Source of the DNA: Arthrobacter sp. FW306-2-2C-D06B
Lineage (GTDB): Bacteria > Actinomycetota > Actinomycetes > Actinomycetales > Micrococcaceae
Assembly: GCF_021789175.1 (NCBI RefSeq)
Contig: NZ_CP084560.1
Span: forward strand, 3,410,001-3,474,000
Direction of reading: 5' to 3'
Length of the DNA: 64,000 bases
In this document: piece after piece, positions 18,805 to 28,556 of the stretch
Position numbering within the stretch: position 1 is the first letter of the stretch
Layout: every line of letters begins with the position of its first letter
Program-made: the position numbers and the translations under genes
The notes under the pieces: generated by a model
The model's database searches: none
What the model was told of the DNA's origin: nothing
The model's input: the letters and a program-made list of their open reading frames with translations, nothing else

Positions 18805-19557
18805 GTGAAAACTCGCCTACTGGGAGGCATCGTTGCACTCGTGCTCGCAATTGTCGGCACACTGCTACTGGTCTCATTCGTACAGGGGTCCGAAGCCCGG
18901 GCCCAAAAAGATCTTCAACCCGTTGACGTCTTGGTTGTGCAGACTCAAATCCCGTCCGGAGCGACCCTCGATACCATCAGGTCCTCGGTCAAACTGACGT
19001 CTTTGCCCACAGCTTCCGTTCCCAACGGAGCACTCAAGAGCCTGGACGGGGTCCAAGGGAAGGTAGCCGCCACGGATTTGATGCCCGGCGAACCGTTGCT
19101 CGGAGCCCGCTTGGTTGACCCCAACAGTCTGGCGGCCCCAGGGTCCGTCCCCGTCCCGGCCGGAATGCAGGAAATCTCCGTTCAGCTAGAGGCACAGCGC
19201 GTGGTCGGCGGGCGGATCGCGGCCGGTGACACGGTAGGTATCGTCGTCCTCTTCGGTGCTGGATCCGGCGGTGACGCCGCGAGCGGAGCAACGTCACAGG
19301 AAGTGTTCCATAAAGTCCTGGTCACGAGCGTGCAGCGCTCCCAATCCAAGGCGACGAACTCGACGTCAAATTCGCAGGAGCAGGCGAACACTGAACTGCC
19401 AACCGGTCAGCTGCTCGTGACTTTCGCCCGCAGCGACGTGGATTCGGCCAAACTCGCTTTCGCGGCTGAATTCGGAAAGCTGTGGCTCACCAAAGAGCCG
19501 GCTTCCGCCGCGGAAAGCGCACCGGTCGTCATCAAGAAGACGGAGTTGTACCGATGA
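18805..19557 (+). CDS. cpaB: Flp pilus assembly protein CpaB/RcpC
   Basis: 250 residues from GTG at 18805, preceded by AAGGGAG. One N-terminal membrane helix (about 8-27), then an SAF domain (about 42-105, with IPSGATL and DLMPGEPLLGARL) and an RcpC-type beta domain. In Gram-negatives it supports the secretin; here, in a Gram-positive, it probably anchors or guides the pilus in the wall. Its end overlaps tadZ (ATGA). Confidence 0.9.
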   Translation: MKTRLLGGIVALVLAIVGTLLLVSFVQGSEARAQKDLQPVDVLVVQTQIPSGATLDTIRSSVKLTSLPTASVPNGALKSLDGVQGKVAATDLMPGEPLLGARLVDPNSLAAPGSVPVPAGMQEISVQLEAQRVVGGRIAAGDTVGIVVLFGAGSGGDAASGATSQEVFHKVLVTSVQRSQSKATNSTSNSQEQANTELPTGQLLVTFARSDVDSAKLAFAAEFGKLWLTKEPASAAESAPVVIKKTELYR

Positions 19558-20750
19558 GCCGGTTCGTAGTGATCACGTCCGATGCGGACTTTGAGCGCAG
19601 GGCACGGCATGCAGCCACAGGGCTGCGTGGCACCCTCCACGTGATCACCGCCGACTATCTGCCTCCCGGTCCGGACGACATCCTGCGGGTGCTGACCGGA
19701 GAACTTGCCGAGGTCATCCTCTTCGGCCCTGGGCTCCCGCTGGAAGATTCGATCCGGCTCGCCAGTCTTTTTGATCTCCAGTTCCCGGAAATCAGCGTTG
19801 TTCTTGTGACGGAGAGCAGGTCCGAGGTAGCCCTGCCGGCCATGCGCGCCGGCGTACGGGATCTGCTGTCACCAAGCGCAGACGTGGATGAAATCCGCTC
19901 ACTGCTCGAACGGGCCAGCCTTGCTGCAGCCGGACGGCGCCGAGGGCTTGGAAATTCGGTCGAAGGCCAACCTCCCGGCGGCCGCGTCATCGCGGTCATG
20001 TCCCCGAAAGGGGGCGTCGGCAAGACGACCGTCACCACAAACCTGGCCGTGGGGCTGGGGAAAGTGGCGCCGATGGGCGTCGCTGTTCTGGATCTGGACC
20101 TACAGTTCGGAGACGTTGCCTCCGGGCTCATGTTGGAACCCGAGCGAACTCTTGCGGATGCCGTAACGGGTGCCGCGACCCAGGACAGCATGGTTCTCAA
20201 GTCCTACCTGTCGGTTCATCCCGCGGGCATCTATGCGCTTTGTGCTCCGCTCAACCCTGTTGAAGCCGACAGGATTTCCGGCGATCAAGTGGGGCACCTG
20301 ATCAGGCAGCTGTCCGATGAGTTTCAGTTCGTGGTGGTGGATACGGCGCCAGGCTTGGGTGAGCATGTGCTCGCCACCCTCGAAGTGGCCACCGACGTCG
20401 TGTGGGTATGCGGCATGGACATCCCGAGCATTCGCGGACTCCGGACGGGATTGACCATTCTCAACGAGGTGGGACTCCTTCCCGAGCGCAGCCACATTGT
20501 CCTGAATTTCGCCGACCGTCGAAGCGGCCTCACGCTCCAGGACGTCGAGGCGACCATCGGCTTCCCCGTGGACGTAGTTCTTCGGCGCTCCCGAGCAGTC
20601 CCGTTCTCCACAAATAAGGGTGTCCCGCTCTTGCAGGACGGAACCAAGGATCCTGCGACCAAAGGACTCGCGGAGCTGGTGGATCGGTTCAAGCCGAATT
20701 GGGAAGACAGACCACACAAGAAACTTCACAGAAGGGTTGTAGTCCAATGA
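19554..20750 (+). CDS. tadZ: TadZ/CpaE-like ParA-family ATPase
   Basis: 398 residues from ATG at 19554. Residues 1-125 are a receiver-like domain; 143-398 are a MinD/ParA ATPase with an intact deviant Walker A motif SPKGGVGKT (150-158), DLDLQFGDV and VVVDTAPGLGE. TadZ proteins place the Tad machine in the cell. ATGA overlaps at both ends couple it to cpaB and tadA. Confidence 0.92.
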   Translation: MSRFVVITSDADFERRARHAATGLRGTLHVITADYLPPGPDDILRVLTGELAEVILFGPGLPLEDSIRLASLFDLQFPEISVVLVTESRSEVALPAMRAGVRDLLSPSADVDEIRSLLERASLAAAGRRRGLGNSVEGQPPGGRVIAVMSPKGGVGKTTVTTNLAVGLGKVAPMGVAVLDLDLQFGDVASGLMLEPERTLADAVTGAATQDSMVLKSYLSVHPAGIYALCAPLNPVEADRISGDQVGHLIRQLSDEFQFVVVDTAPGLGEHVLATLEVATDVVWVCGMDIPSIRGLRTGLTILNEVGLLPERSHIVLNFADRRSGLTLQDVEATIGFPVDVVLRRSRAVPFSTNKGVPLLQDGTKDPATKGLAELVDRFKPNWEDRPHKKLHRRVVVQ

Positions 20751-22195
20751 GTCTCGCCAAACGTCTCGAGGCCAGCCGTGGTCTTGACCAGATCTCCGCG
20801 CCGCCATCAGGCCCGTCCTCACAGGCAGCCCCGTGGGCGCCCGCTGTGCCCGGGCAAGCAGGCAACACAGCTCCTTCACCGGCCGACCGGCACGCGTCCG
20901 AAAACAATGAAGCGCTCAATGCAATCAAGGAACGGGCCGGCATCGCCCTCTATGAGCGAATGGGAAGCCGAATCACCGATTCGTCCGTGGACGAATCGGA
21001 ATTGCACCAGTATGTCAAAGACGAACTTCGCGCAATCATCGACGAGGACGAGATTCCGCTGTCCGTTCTCGAGCGGCAAAGGCTTGTCCAGGAAATTATC
21101 GACGACGTCCTGGGGCTCGGTCCGCTGCAACGGTACCTCGATGAGGAAGCCGTCACCGAAATCATGGTCAACGGACCTGACAAGGTCTACGTGGAGCGGG
21201 CCGGGAAGCTCTATCTGACCGGCGCGAAATTCAGCGACGAGGAGCACCTCAGGCGCATCATCGAACGCATCGTCACCAAGGTGGGCAGAAGGATCGATGA
21301 ATCGTCTCCGCTGGTCGATGCCCGGCTATCGGATGGCTCCCGTGTGAATGCCATCATCCCGCCTCTGGCGGTCGGCGGTTCGTCGCTCACGATTCGAAAG
21401 TTCGGCCACGTTCCCCTCACTGTGGACAATTTGATTTCCTTCGGAACCATGTCTCCGGAGATTGCCGAACTGCTCCACGCGTGTGTGATGGGGCGCCTGA
21501 ACATCATCGTTTCCGGCGGCACCGGCACAGGCAAAACCACGCTTCTCAATGTCCTGTCTTCTTTCCTTCCACCTGAAGAACGCATCATCACGATAGAGGA
21601 CGCCATTGAACTTCAGCTCCAACAGGAGCATGTTGTCCGGCTGGAAAGCCGCCCACGCAACATCGAGGGGAAGGGTGAAATCAGCATCCGGGAGCTCGTC
21701 CGGAACTCTTTGCGTATGCGCCCCGACAGGATCGTTATCGGTGAAGTCCGCGGCGGTGAATCCCTGGACATGCTGCAGGCCATGAATACCGGCCACGACG
21801 GCTCCATCTCCACTGTTCACGCCAACTCGCCCCGGGATGCAATTTCACGTCTGGAAACACTGGTTCTCATGGCCGGGATGGATCTGCCGCTGCGTGCCAT
21901 TCGCGAACAGATCGCCTCAGCCGTAAACCTGATCGTCCATATCTCCCGGCTCAGGGATGGAACGCGCCGCATCACTCACGTTACCGAGGTCCAAGGGATG
22001 GAAGGAGACATCGTCACTCTCCAAGACGCCTTTGCCTTTGACTACGGGGCCGGCGTCGACGCCAACGGCAAGTTCCTGGGACGACCCGTCCCCACAGGAG
22101 TGCGGCCCCGGTTCGTCGATCATTTCGCCGATTTGGGCATTGCGCTTTCGCCTTCTGTCTTTGGCAGCGTGCCCATTGGCGGTGGATACCGATGA
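20747..22195 (+). CDS. tadA: Tad secretion ATPase TadA/CpaF
   Basis: Hexameric motor for pilus assembly. 482 residues from ATG at 20747. The first 60 are a Pro/Ala-rich linker; the N-terminal domain is about 65-240, and the RecA-like domain carries Walker [10 protein letters not shown] (257-265), an [11 protein letters not shown]sp-box, [16 protein letters not shown] (Walker B) and the His box [11 protein letters not shown]. It overlaps tadZ and tadB by four bases each. Confidence 0.95.
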   Translation: MSLAKRLEASRGLDQISAPPSGPSSQAAPWAPAVPGQAGNTAPSPADRHASENNEALNAIKERAGIALYERMGSRITDSSVDESELHQYVKDELRAIIDEDEIPLSVLERQRLVQEIIDDVLGLGPLQRYLDEEAVTEIMVNGPDKVYVERAGKLYLTGAKFSDEEHLRRIIERIVTKVGRRIDESSPLVDARLSDGSRVNAIIPPLAVGGSSLTIRKFGHVPLTVDNLISFGTMSPEIAELLHACVMGRLNIIVSGGTGTGKTTLLNVLSSFLPPEERIITIEDAIELQLQQEHVVRLESRPRNIEGKGEISIRELVRNSLRMRPDRIVIGEVRGGESLDMLQAMNTGHDGSISTVHANSPRDAISRLETLVLMAGMDLPLRAIREQIASAVNLIVHISRLRDGTRRITHVTEVQGMEGDIVTLQDAFAFDYGAGVDANGKFLGRPVPTGVRPRFVDHFADLGIALSPSVFGSVPIGGGYR

Positions 22196-23136
22196 CCATC
22201 ACAGACCCGATCTTCCTCGCAATCGGTGTTGGACTGTGCGTCGCCGCACTAGCCGTCCTGCTGCTTGTAGCTGTCGGACCCGGCAAGCAAATTGCCATCT
22301 CCCGCCGTAGACCCGGCGTAATGGAGCAACCTTCGATGCTCACCCGCGTAACTGATCAGGCAACAACATTCCTCGACCGGAACGTCAGCAGGAACGCGAG
22401 CTTCGGCAGCCGTAACTCGCTGGAACAAGCGGGCCTCAAGATGCGCCAAGCCGATTTCATTCTGCTGGTAGCTTGCATCGCCGTGACCGTCGGAGTTGTG
22501 GGGTTCATCCTGTCGGGGCCATTTCTCGGCATAGTATTCGTCCTCGTGACGCCTCTGGGCGCCATGGCAGCCCTGAAATTGCTGGCCGGCCGGCGCCGCG
22601 GAAAGTTCGAGGACCAGCTCGGCGACACCTTGCTAATGCTGGCCGGAGGACTTCGAGCAGGCCACAGCCTACTCCGTTCGGTTGACGCAGTAGCCAAGGA
22701 AGCCGAGTCGCCTACCTCTGAAGAATTCGCGCGGCTCGTCAACGAGAACCGTTTGGGCCGCGATTTGAAGGACTCAATGCTGGACGCCGCCCGCAGGCTC
22801 CGCAGCGAGGACTTTGACTGGACCGCCCAGGCCATCGAAATTCACCGCGAAGTGGGCGGAGATCTGGCCGACGTCCTGGACCATGTAGGCGAAACCATTC
22901 GGGAAAGATCACAAATCAAAGGGCAGGTTCGCTCGCTCAGTGCTGAAGGCCGGTTGTCGGCCTACATTCTGATGGCTCTTCCGATTGGAATGTTTCTTTA
23001 CCTGAGCGTTGCCAGCGCCAACTACATCGGAACGCTGTACACCAACGGATTGGGCTGGCTGATGGTTGGCGCAGCAGTGGTACTACTAGCAGTCGGCGGG
23101 TTCTGGCTCAGCCGCGTCGTAAAGATCAAGTTTTAG
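22192..23136 (+). CDS. tadB: Tad membrane platform protein TadB
   Basis: 314-residue type II secretion F-domain protein. There are membrane helices at the N-terminus (about 3-23) and in the middle (about 90-130), the cytoplasmic F domain (about 150-275, with LLMLAGGLRAGHSL) and paired C-terminal helices. It forms the inner-membrane platform with TadC. ATGA overlap with tadA. Confidence 0.93.
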   Translation: MTITDPIFLAIGVGLCVAALAVLLLVAVGPGKQIAISRRRPGVMEQPSMLTRVTDQATTFLDRNVSRNASFGSRNSLEQAGLKMRQADFILLVACIAVTVGVVGFILSGPFLGIVFVLVTPLGAMAALKLLAGRRRGKFEDQLGDTLLMLAGGLRAGHSLLRSVDAVAKEAESPTSEEFARLVNENRLGRDLKDSMLDAARRLRSEDFDWTAQAIEIHREVGGDLADVLDHVGETIRERSQIKGQVRSLSAEGRLSAYILMALPIGMFLYLSVASANYIGTLYTNGLGWLMVGAAVVLLAVGGFWLSRVVKIKF

Positions 23137-23145
23137 GAGGGCATC

Positions 23146-24054
23146 GTGACCGCCATGGCGTGGTTGATCGTTGGGCTGATCGTACTGCCCAGTTCTTACA
23201 TCGTGTGGTCCTTCGTATCCATCGATCGAAGCGGCCTCGCAGCTGTCCAGACCAATCTAGGACGTGATCGGGGGCGCCTCGTTGCCTCACCCGACGGAAC
23301 CTCGGTTGGTGCAGGCCCTCAAGTGAAGAGGGCTGTACCTTTGGGGCTTCGGCTTGCGCCTAAAGGCTACGCCGGATGGCTGGACAAACTGCTGGCAAAA
23401 GCAGGCCGGCCAAGTGGGTGGCCGCTGGAACGGTTGCTGATTGCGAAGCCTGCCCTGGCGCTGACAGTCGGGATTCTGGGGATTGTTCTAATAGTCAGAA
23501 CGCCGACAAGCACGACAGTGTTGCTTGCAGCGTCTCTAACCGTCTTGGCGTACTTCGTTCCAGATATTCTTGTACACGGCCGCGGGGCCGAAAGGCAGAA
23601 GGCAATCGAACTGGAACTGCCGAACACTCTTGACCAGATGCTGATTTCGGTCGAGGCCGGACTCGGCTTTGAGACGGCAATGGCTCGTGCCGGACAGAAC
23701 GGCAAAGGTCCGCTCGCCGCGGAGTTGATCCGTACGCTCCAAGACATGCAGGCCGGGCGAAGCCGAAAGGACGCCTATCTCGCTATGGCGGAGCGGGCGG
23801 ACGTCCCTGACCTCAGGAGCTTTGTAAGGGCGGTAGTCCAAGCTGACGTCTACGGGATCGCCATTGCAAACGTACTGCGTTTGCAGGCAAAGCAAATGCG
23901 TGTCAAGCGGCGCCAAAGGGCCGAAGAAAAGGCAATGAAGTTGCCAATCAAGGTCTTATTCCCGCTCATGTTCTGCATTTTGCCGGTGCTCTTCATCGTG
24001 ATCATCGGGCCCGCGGTCATCAACGTGATGAAGAGCTTCGCGGGAGTGTTCTAG
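23146..24054 (+). CDS. tadC: Tad membrane platform protein TadC
   Basis: 302 residues from GTG at 23146 with GAGGG just upstream. It has the F-domain core with LPNTLDQMLISVEAGLGFETAMAR and C-terminal helices LPIKVLFPLMFCILPVLFI, typical of TadC. Last gene of the locus; a hairpin terminator follows at 24102. Confidence 0.93.
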   Translation: MTAMAWLIVGLIVLPSSYIVWSFVSIDRSGLAAVQTNLGRDRGRLVASPDGTSVGAGPQVKRAVPLGLRLAPKGYAGWLDKLLAKAGRPSGWPLERLLIAKPALALTVGILGIVLIVRTPTSTTVLLAASLTVLAYFVPDILVHGRGAERQKAIELELPNTLDQMLISVEAGLGFETAMARAGQNGKGPLAAELIRTLQDMQAGRSRKDAYLAMAERADVPDLRSFVRAVVQADVYGIAIANVLRLQAKQMRVKRRQRAEEKAMKLPIKVLFPLMFCILPVLFIVIIGPAVINVMKSFAGVF

Positions 24055-24101
24055 GCGATTAGTGAACCTGCGCCCTGAAAGCGGCGCCAGCCCCAAAGAC
24101 C

Positions 24102-24134
24102 GGTCCTCCTCGACACCCAGAGTCGAGGAGGACC
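24102..24134. terminator. Terminator between tadC and truA
   Basis: A perfect 13-bp stem (24102-24114 with 24122-24134) closes a 7-base loop between the convergent ends of tadC (+) and truA (-). There is no long T-run, but the placement fits a shared terminator. Confidence 0.7.
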
Positions 24135-24163
24135 TCCTCGCGGGTGCCCTTGGTCGCCCCCAC

Positions 24164-25054
24164 CTACTCGCGCCGCGCCCGCGTCAGCTCGGCCCGCGCG
24201 AACAGTTCATTGTCAGAGGGATAAGCCACTTCCTCGAGCACCAAGGGGTGCGGAGCAGCCAACACGGACTTGGCATCCCTCACACCAGCGAGCAGGCGCT
24301 GGTGCAGCCACTCCGGGCTTTCCAGGCCCTCCCCCACACGCAATGCGGATCCCACCAATGCACGCACCATGTTGTGGCAGAAGGCATCTGCTTGGACATT
24401 GGCCACCAGCACGCCGTCGCTGCTGCGGACGAACTCAAGCCGCTGCAGCTCGCGGATGGTGGTGGCTCCCTCACGGGGCTTGCAGTACGCGCGGAAATCC
24501 TGGAGCCCCAGCAGCGCCGCGGCTCCCTGGTTCATCGCTTCCTCGTCCAGGGTGGCCTTGTGCCAAAGCGTCAGCCTGCGCAGGACGGGGTCCCAGCGTT
24601 CCGGGCCGTCGGCGATCCGGTAGCTGTAGCGGCGCCACAACGCTGAGAAGCGAGCGTCGAAACCGTCAGGCGCCAGTCCGACGTCGTGCACTTCAATGGC
24701 GCCGGTTTCGTCCTGGAGGACCCGACTCAAGGCGCCGCGAAGCCTCCGCAGCAGCGCGGCTGCGGGGTCGATCTCGTGGCCTCTCGGCAGTCCGCCCCAC
24801 TCGGCTTCGGACAGGTCAATATGCGCCACTTGTCCTCTGGCGTGGACCCCGGCGTCGGTCCGCCCAGCCACGGTGACCCGTACAGGGCGCCGCACGATCA
24901 GCGCCAACGCCTCTTCCAGCGATCCCTGCACGGTCCGGAGACCGGGTTGAAGCGCCCACCCATTGAAAGGGCCGCCGTCGTACGAAAGATCCATCCGGAC
25001 ACGCAAAAACCCGCCGCCCCCCGAAACGGGGGCAGCGGGTTTTCGTTCGTTCAT
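24164..25054 (-). CDS. truA: tRNA pseudouridine synthase A
   Basis: Makes pseudouridine at positions 38-40 of the tRNA anticodon arm. 296 residues from ATG 25052-25054. AGRTDAGVHARGQ holds the catalytic Asp. The N-terminal 20 residues (MNERKPAAPVSGGGGFLRVR) are coded by the terminator hairpin of rplQ, so translation could instead start at the downstream TTG (codon 17) or ATG (codon 21), just before DLSYDGG. It follows rplQ by 32 bases, a conserved pairing. Confidence 0.95.
   Translation of the reverse strand: MNERKPAAPVSGGGGFLRVRMDLSYDGGPFNGWALQPGLRTVQGSLEEALALIVRRPVRVTVAGRTDAGVHARGQVAHIDLSEAEWGGLPRGHEIDPAAALLRRLRGALSRVLQDETGAIEVHDVGLAPDGFDARFSALWRRYSYRIADGPERWDPVLRRLTLWHKATLDEEAMNQGAAALLGLQDFRAYCKPREGATTIRELQRLEFVRSSDGVLVANVQADAFCHNMVRALVGSALRVGEGLESPEWLHQRLLAGVRDAKSVLAAPHPLVLEEVAYPSDNELFARAELTRARRE
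25006..25043 (-). terminator. Terminator of the alpha operon, inside the truA 5' end
   Basis: On the minus strand AAAACCCGC pairs with GCGGGTTTT, with an inner GC-rich stem and a 6-base loop, ending in a run of T. It lies 44 bases after the rplQ stop yet within codons 4-17 of truA as usually started. It should reduce read-through from rplQ into truA. Confidence 0.75.
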
Positions 25055-25086
25055 AGACTTAAGTCTACTGTGAAGAATTCAGTGAA

Positions 25087-25647
25087 TTACTTCTTTTCCT
25101 CAGCGGCCGGAGCCTCTTCGGTTTCAGCAGCTTCAGCTTCGGGAGCCTCGGCTTCGGTCTCTGCGGCTTCAGCCTCAACGGCCTCTTCCTCGACAACCGG
25201 AGCGGTCTCTTCGGCAGCCGGAGCAGCCTTCTCAGCGTCCTTCTTGGCAGCGGCAGTTGCCTCGGCAACTACAGCCTGCTTCGGGGAAACCGGCTCAAGA
25301 ACCAGCTCGATGACAGCCATGGGAGCGTTGTCGCCCTTGCGGTTGCCGATCTTGGTGATACGGGTGTAGCCACCATCGCGGTTGGCAACGGCGCCGGCGA
25401 TGTCGGTGAACAGCTCGTGGACGATGCCCTTGTCGCTGATCAGGCCGAGCACGCGACGGCGGGAGGACAGGTCGCCGCGCTTGGCGAAGGTCACGAGGCG
25501 CTCTGCGTACGGCTTCAGGCGCTTGGCCTTGGTGACCGTCGTCGTGATGCGCTTGTGCTCGAACAAGGCTGCTGCCAGGTTCGCGAGCATCAGGCGCTCG
25601 TGAGCCGGACCGCCTCCGAGGCGCGGACCCTTAGTGGGGGTAGGCAT
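25087..25647 (-). CDS. rplQ: 50S ribosomal protein L17
   Basis: 186 residues. The L17 core is residues 1-120 ([35 protein letters not shown]). The last 60 or so are an acidic Ala/Glu/Val-rich tail ending PAAEEKK, against 120-130 residues for most L17 proteins. Last ribosomal gene of the alpha operon. Confidence 0.97.
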   Translation of the reverse strand: MPTPTKGPRLGGGPAHERLMLANLAAALFEHKRITTTVTKAKRLKPYAERLVTFAKRGDLSSRRRVLGLISDKGIVHELFTDIAGAVANRDGGYTRITKIGNRKGDNAPMAVIELVLEPVSPKQAVVAEATAAAKKDAEKAAPAAEETAPVVEEEAVEAEAAETEAEAPEAEAAETEEAPAAEEKK

Positions 25648-25713
25648 AGTAATTTCTCCTGTAATGAAGGCCGTCCGGGTCCGAACGTGGACTCGGTGGC
25701 CAAGATCTGCTTG

Positions 25714-26724
25714 TTAGAGCTCGTCGTCGCTGAACGCGGCGTCGTCCTCTTCGATGGCTGCGGCGCGGGCTGCAAGATCGAAACCGGGAGGCGAGTCCTT
25801 GAGGGACAGACCCAGTTCAACCAGCTTTGCCTTGACCTCATCGATGGACTTCGCACCGAAGTTACGGATGTCCATCAGGTCAGCCTCGGAGCGGGCAACG
25901 AGTTCACCCACGGTGTGGATGCCCTCACGCTTGAGGCAGTTGTAGGAACGGACGGTGAGGTCCAGATCCTCGATCGGGAGTGCCATGTCAGCTGCCAGGG
26001 CAGCATCCGTCGGCGACGGGCCGATCTCGATACCTTCAGCTGCGGTGTTCAGCTCACGTGCAAGACCGAACAGTTCCACCAGGGTGGTGCCTGCCGAAGC
26101 GACGGCGTCGCGCGGGGCGATAGCCTGCTTGGTCTCGACGTCGACAATCAGCTTGTCGAAGTCAGTGCGCTGCTCAACACGGGTAGCTTCCACGCGGAAG
26201 GTAACCTTCAAGACCGGCGAGTAGATCGAGTCGACCGGAATACGGCCGATCTCGGAGTCGCCGGACTTGTTCTGAGCTGCCGAAACGTAGCCGCGGCCGC
26301 GTTCGATGGTCAGTTCGAGTTCGAACTTGCCCTTCGAGTTCAGCGTGGCAATGTGCAGATCCGGGTTGTGGAATTCGACGCCGGCCGGCGGAGCGATGTC
26401 CGCGGCCGTGACGACTCCGGGGCCCTGCTTGCGCAGGTATGCAACAACCGGCTCATCGTGCTCGGAGGACACGGAGAGGTTCTTGATGTTCAGGATGATC
26501 TCAGTGACATCTTCCTTGACACCCGGAACCGTGGTGAACTCGTGCAGCACGCCATCGATCCGGATGCTGGTTACAGCAGCACCGGGGATGGAAGAGAGCA
26601 GGGTACGGCGGAGGGAGTTTCCGAGGGTGTAACCGAAGCCCGGTTCCAGCGGTTCAATGATGAAACGCGAGCGGTTCTCGGAGACTACTTCTTCAGACAG
26701 AGTGGGGCGCTGTGCAATAAGCAC
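25714..26724 (-). CDS. rpoA: RNA polymerase alpha subunit
   Basis: 336 residues. The N-terminal dimerisation domain starts [12 protein letters not shown], with [22 protein letters not shown]. The C-terminal DNA-binding domain (about 250-320) has [16 protein letters not shown] and [16 protein letters not shown]. It follows rpsK directly; rpsD, which sits between them in many actinobacteria, is absent. Confidence 0.98.
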   Translation of the reverse strand: MLIAQRPTLSEEVVSENRSRFIIEPLEPGFGYTLGNSLRRTLLSSIPGAAVTSIRIDGVLHEFTTVPGVKEDVTEIILNIKNLSVSSEHDEPVVAYLRKQGPGVVTAADIAPPAGVEFHNPDLHIATLNSKGKFELELTIERGRGYVSAAQNKSGDSEIGRIPVDSIYSPVLKVTFRVEATRVEQRTDFDKLIVDVETKQAIAPRDAVASAGTTLVELFGLARELNTAAEGIEIGPSPTDAALAADMALPIEDLDLTVRSYNCLKREGIHTVGELVARSEADLMDIRNFGAKSIDEVKAKLVELGLSLKDSPPGFDLAARAAAIEEDDAAFSDDEL

Positions 26725-26795
26725 TTAGGTTTCCTTTCGGCGAGCATCCGCTATATGACGCAACACAGGTGGTGGAAATCGGCTTGGTTCCGGCT

Positions 26796-26852
26796 TTGCC
26801 GGCCGGGCGCCACGGAGCAGTCAAGCTGTTCCGTGGCGGGCCCGGCCGGCAA
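26796..26852 (-). promoter_or_regulatory. Long hairpin between rpsK and rpoA
   Basis: A 25-base arm (26796-26820) pairs with a 28-base arm (26825-26852) around a TCAA loop. The outer 13 bp are perfect; the inner part has a 2-base bulge and one or two mismatches. It fills much of the 141-base gap and is not followed by a T-run in the minus direction. It could be a pause or attenuator, an RNA processing site, or a scar where rpsD once lay. Confidence 0.6.
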
Positions 26853-26865
26853 GCCAAGAATCCAA

Positions 26866-27267
26866 TTAGACGCGGCGGCGCTTCGGCGGGCGGCAACCGT
26901 TGTGGGCGCTGGGGGTGACGTCCTGGATGGAGCCAACCTCGAGGCCAGCGGCCTGCAGCGAACGGATTGCAGTCTCGCGTCCGGATCCCGGTCCCTTGAC
27001 GAACACGTCAACCTTGCGCAGACCGTGCTCCTGGGCGCGCTTTGCAGCAGCCTCGGCAGCCATCTGGGCGGCGAACGGGGTGGACTTACGGGAGCCCTTG
27101 AATCCAACCTCACCGGCGGAAGCCCAGGAGATTACAGCACCGTTCGGGTCCGTGATGGACACGATGGTGTTGTTAAAGGTGCTCTTGATGTGCGCCTGGC
27201 CAAGCGCGATATTCTTCTTGTCCTTCTTACGCGGCTTGCGAACCGCGCCACGAGTCTTCGGGGGCAT
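26866..27267 (-). CDS. rpsK: 30S ribosomal protein S11
   Basis: 133 residues: [19 protein letters not shown], with [19 protein letters not shown] and the C-terminus [18 protein letters not shown], all standard for S11. Platform protein of the small subunit. 51 bases after rpsM. Confidence 0.98.
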   Translation of the reverse strand: MPPKTRGAVRKPRKKDKKNIALGQAHIKSTFNNTIVSITDPNGAVISWASAGEVGFKGSRKSTPFAAQMAAEAAAKRAQEHGLRKVDVFVKGPGSGRETAIRSLQAAGLEVGSIQDVTPSAHNGCRPPKRRRV

Positions 27268-27318
27268 TATTTCTCCTACAGAAAGTTATCGGGGGAAAAC
27301 CGAGCTAATCCCAAGGGA

Positions 27319-27696
27319 TTAACGTCCGGCCTTCTTCTTGCCGGCGACGGTACGCTTCGGGCCCTTGCGGGTACGAGCGTTGGTCTTCGTACGCTGACCG
27401 CGTACGGGCAGGCCCTTGCGGTGACGCAGGCCTTCGTAGCTGCCGATTTCAACCTTGCGGCGGATATCTGCTGCTACTTCGCGGCGAAGGTCACCCTCAA
27501 CCTTGTAGTTGCCTTCAATGTAGTCACGCAGCTGGACCAGCTCGGCGTCAGTCAGGTCCTTGACCCGAACGTCAGCGCTGATGCCGGTGGCAGCCAGGGT
27601 TTCGTGTGCACGGGTCTTGCCCACGCCGTAGATGTAAGTAAGCGCAATTTCCAACCGCTTTTCGCGGGGAATGTCTACGCCAGCGAGACGAGCCAT
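27319..27696 (-). CDS. rpsM: 30S ribosomal protein S13
   Basis: 125 residues from ATG 27694-27696, where [19 protein letters not shown] begins; the open frame reaches 17 codons further up but that part is leader RNA. The C-terminus is a basic tail, [16 protein letters not shown]. Head protein contacting S19 and the A/P-site tRNAs. First gene after the 192-base leader that follows rpmJ. Confidence 0.98.
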   Translation of the reverse strand: MARLAGVDIPREKRLEIALTYIYGVGKTRAHETLAATGISADVRVKDLTDAELVQLRDYIEGNYKVEGDLRREVAADIRRKVEIGSYEGLRHRKGLPVRGQRTKTNARTRKGPKRTVAGKKKAGR

Positions 27697-27724
27697 AGTG
27701 GCAGTACTCCTTGAATAAACCGGA

Positions 27725-27773
27725 GGTCGTAGGCAGTACACCCGCACTTTCAGTGCGGCCCCAGCCTCCGACC
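27725..27773 (-). promoter_or_regulatory. Structured leader element upstream of rpsM
   Basis: A two-stem RNA fold in the rpmJ-rpsM gap, 29 bases before the rpsM start. The outer stem pairs 27725-27734 with 27764-27773 (10 bp, one mismatch). The apical stem pairs 27742-27748 with 27752-27758 (7 bp, 3-base loop). The position suits an autoregulatory ribosomal-protein leader. A smaller stem TGGGTT/AACCCA lies at 27838-27852. Confidence 0.5.
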
Positions 27774-27888
27774 GGGGGTTAGCTGTCCAGGCTCTAAAAC
27801 GTCCCGATTCAGCTTGTGCTGCCTTTATTTACTTGCGTGGGTTAGCAACCCAGGTTGCCCTCGCGGGCGCTAGTTCCCTTGCGGGGAA

Positions 27889-28002
27889 TTAGCCCTGGCG
27901 CTGCTTGTGGCGCGGGTTCTCGCAGATCACCATGACCCGGCCATTACGGCGGATCACTTTGCACTTGTCGCAGATCTGCTTAACGCTCGGCTTGACCTTC
28001 AT
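27889..28002 (-). CDS. rpmJ: 50S ribosomal protein L36
   Basis: 37 residues: [20 protein letters not shown] and on to NPRHKQRQG. The zinc ligands are present (CxxC at 11-14, Cys27 and His32). Located between infA and rpsM, its normal place. Conserved C+ form of L36. Confidence 0.98.
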   Translation of the reverse strand: MKVKPSVKQICDKCKVIRRNGRVMVICENPRHKQRQG

Positions 28003-28077
28003 GGCGTTCCTTTGCGTGTTGCAGTTGGTCAGCTGTTGCGGCAACTACCCCGGCTTCCCGAGGCTGCCGCCCAGCAA

Positions 28078-28299
28078 TTACTTGTAGCGGTAGACGATGC
28101 GACCACGTGTGAGGTCGTAAGGGCTTAGCTCCACCACTACGCGGTCCTCAGGGAGAATCCTGATGTAGTGCTGTCGCATCTTCCCCGAGATATGTGCAAG
28201 AACGATGTGCTTGTTGGTGAGCTCAACGCGAAACATCGCGTTAGGCAGTGCCTCAGTCACAACGCCCTCGATCTCAATGACCCCGTCCTTCTTGGCCAT
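28078..28299 (-). CDS. infA: Translation initiation factor IF-1
   Basis: 73-residue OB-fold factor: [38 protein letters not shown], ending [16 protein letters not shown] site precedes the ATG. In related genomes infA follows map; here about 15 kb of other genes lie between, so infA must have a promoter in 28300-28556. Confidence 0.98.
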   Translation of the reverse strand: MAKKDGVIEIEGVVTEALPNAMFRVELTNKHIVLAHISGKMRQHYIRILPEDRVVVELSPYDLTRGRIVYRYK

Positions 28300-28556
28300 A
28301 TCCTCCGCTAACTGTTGTTTGCCGCAGCCCTCCGGTTAGGCACCGGAAAATCTGCGGACGTTTTTTGTTTGTTTGGCCGTCCGGCTCTTGCCACTCCACG
28401 AAGCAGGACTCGCGACCTGTAAAATGGGCGTGGCTGTGGAGACAACCAACAAACAACTCTACGCCAAGATGGCACGAAAGTTAAATCCGCCCATGCTAGC
28501 GCAGACACCGGCACGGTGTCACCCTTCCCCGGGTCGACGAACCCCCTTGGATCCCG

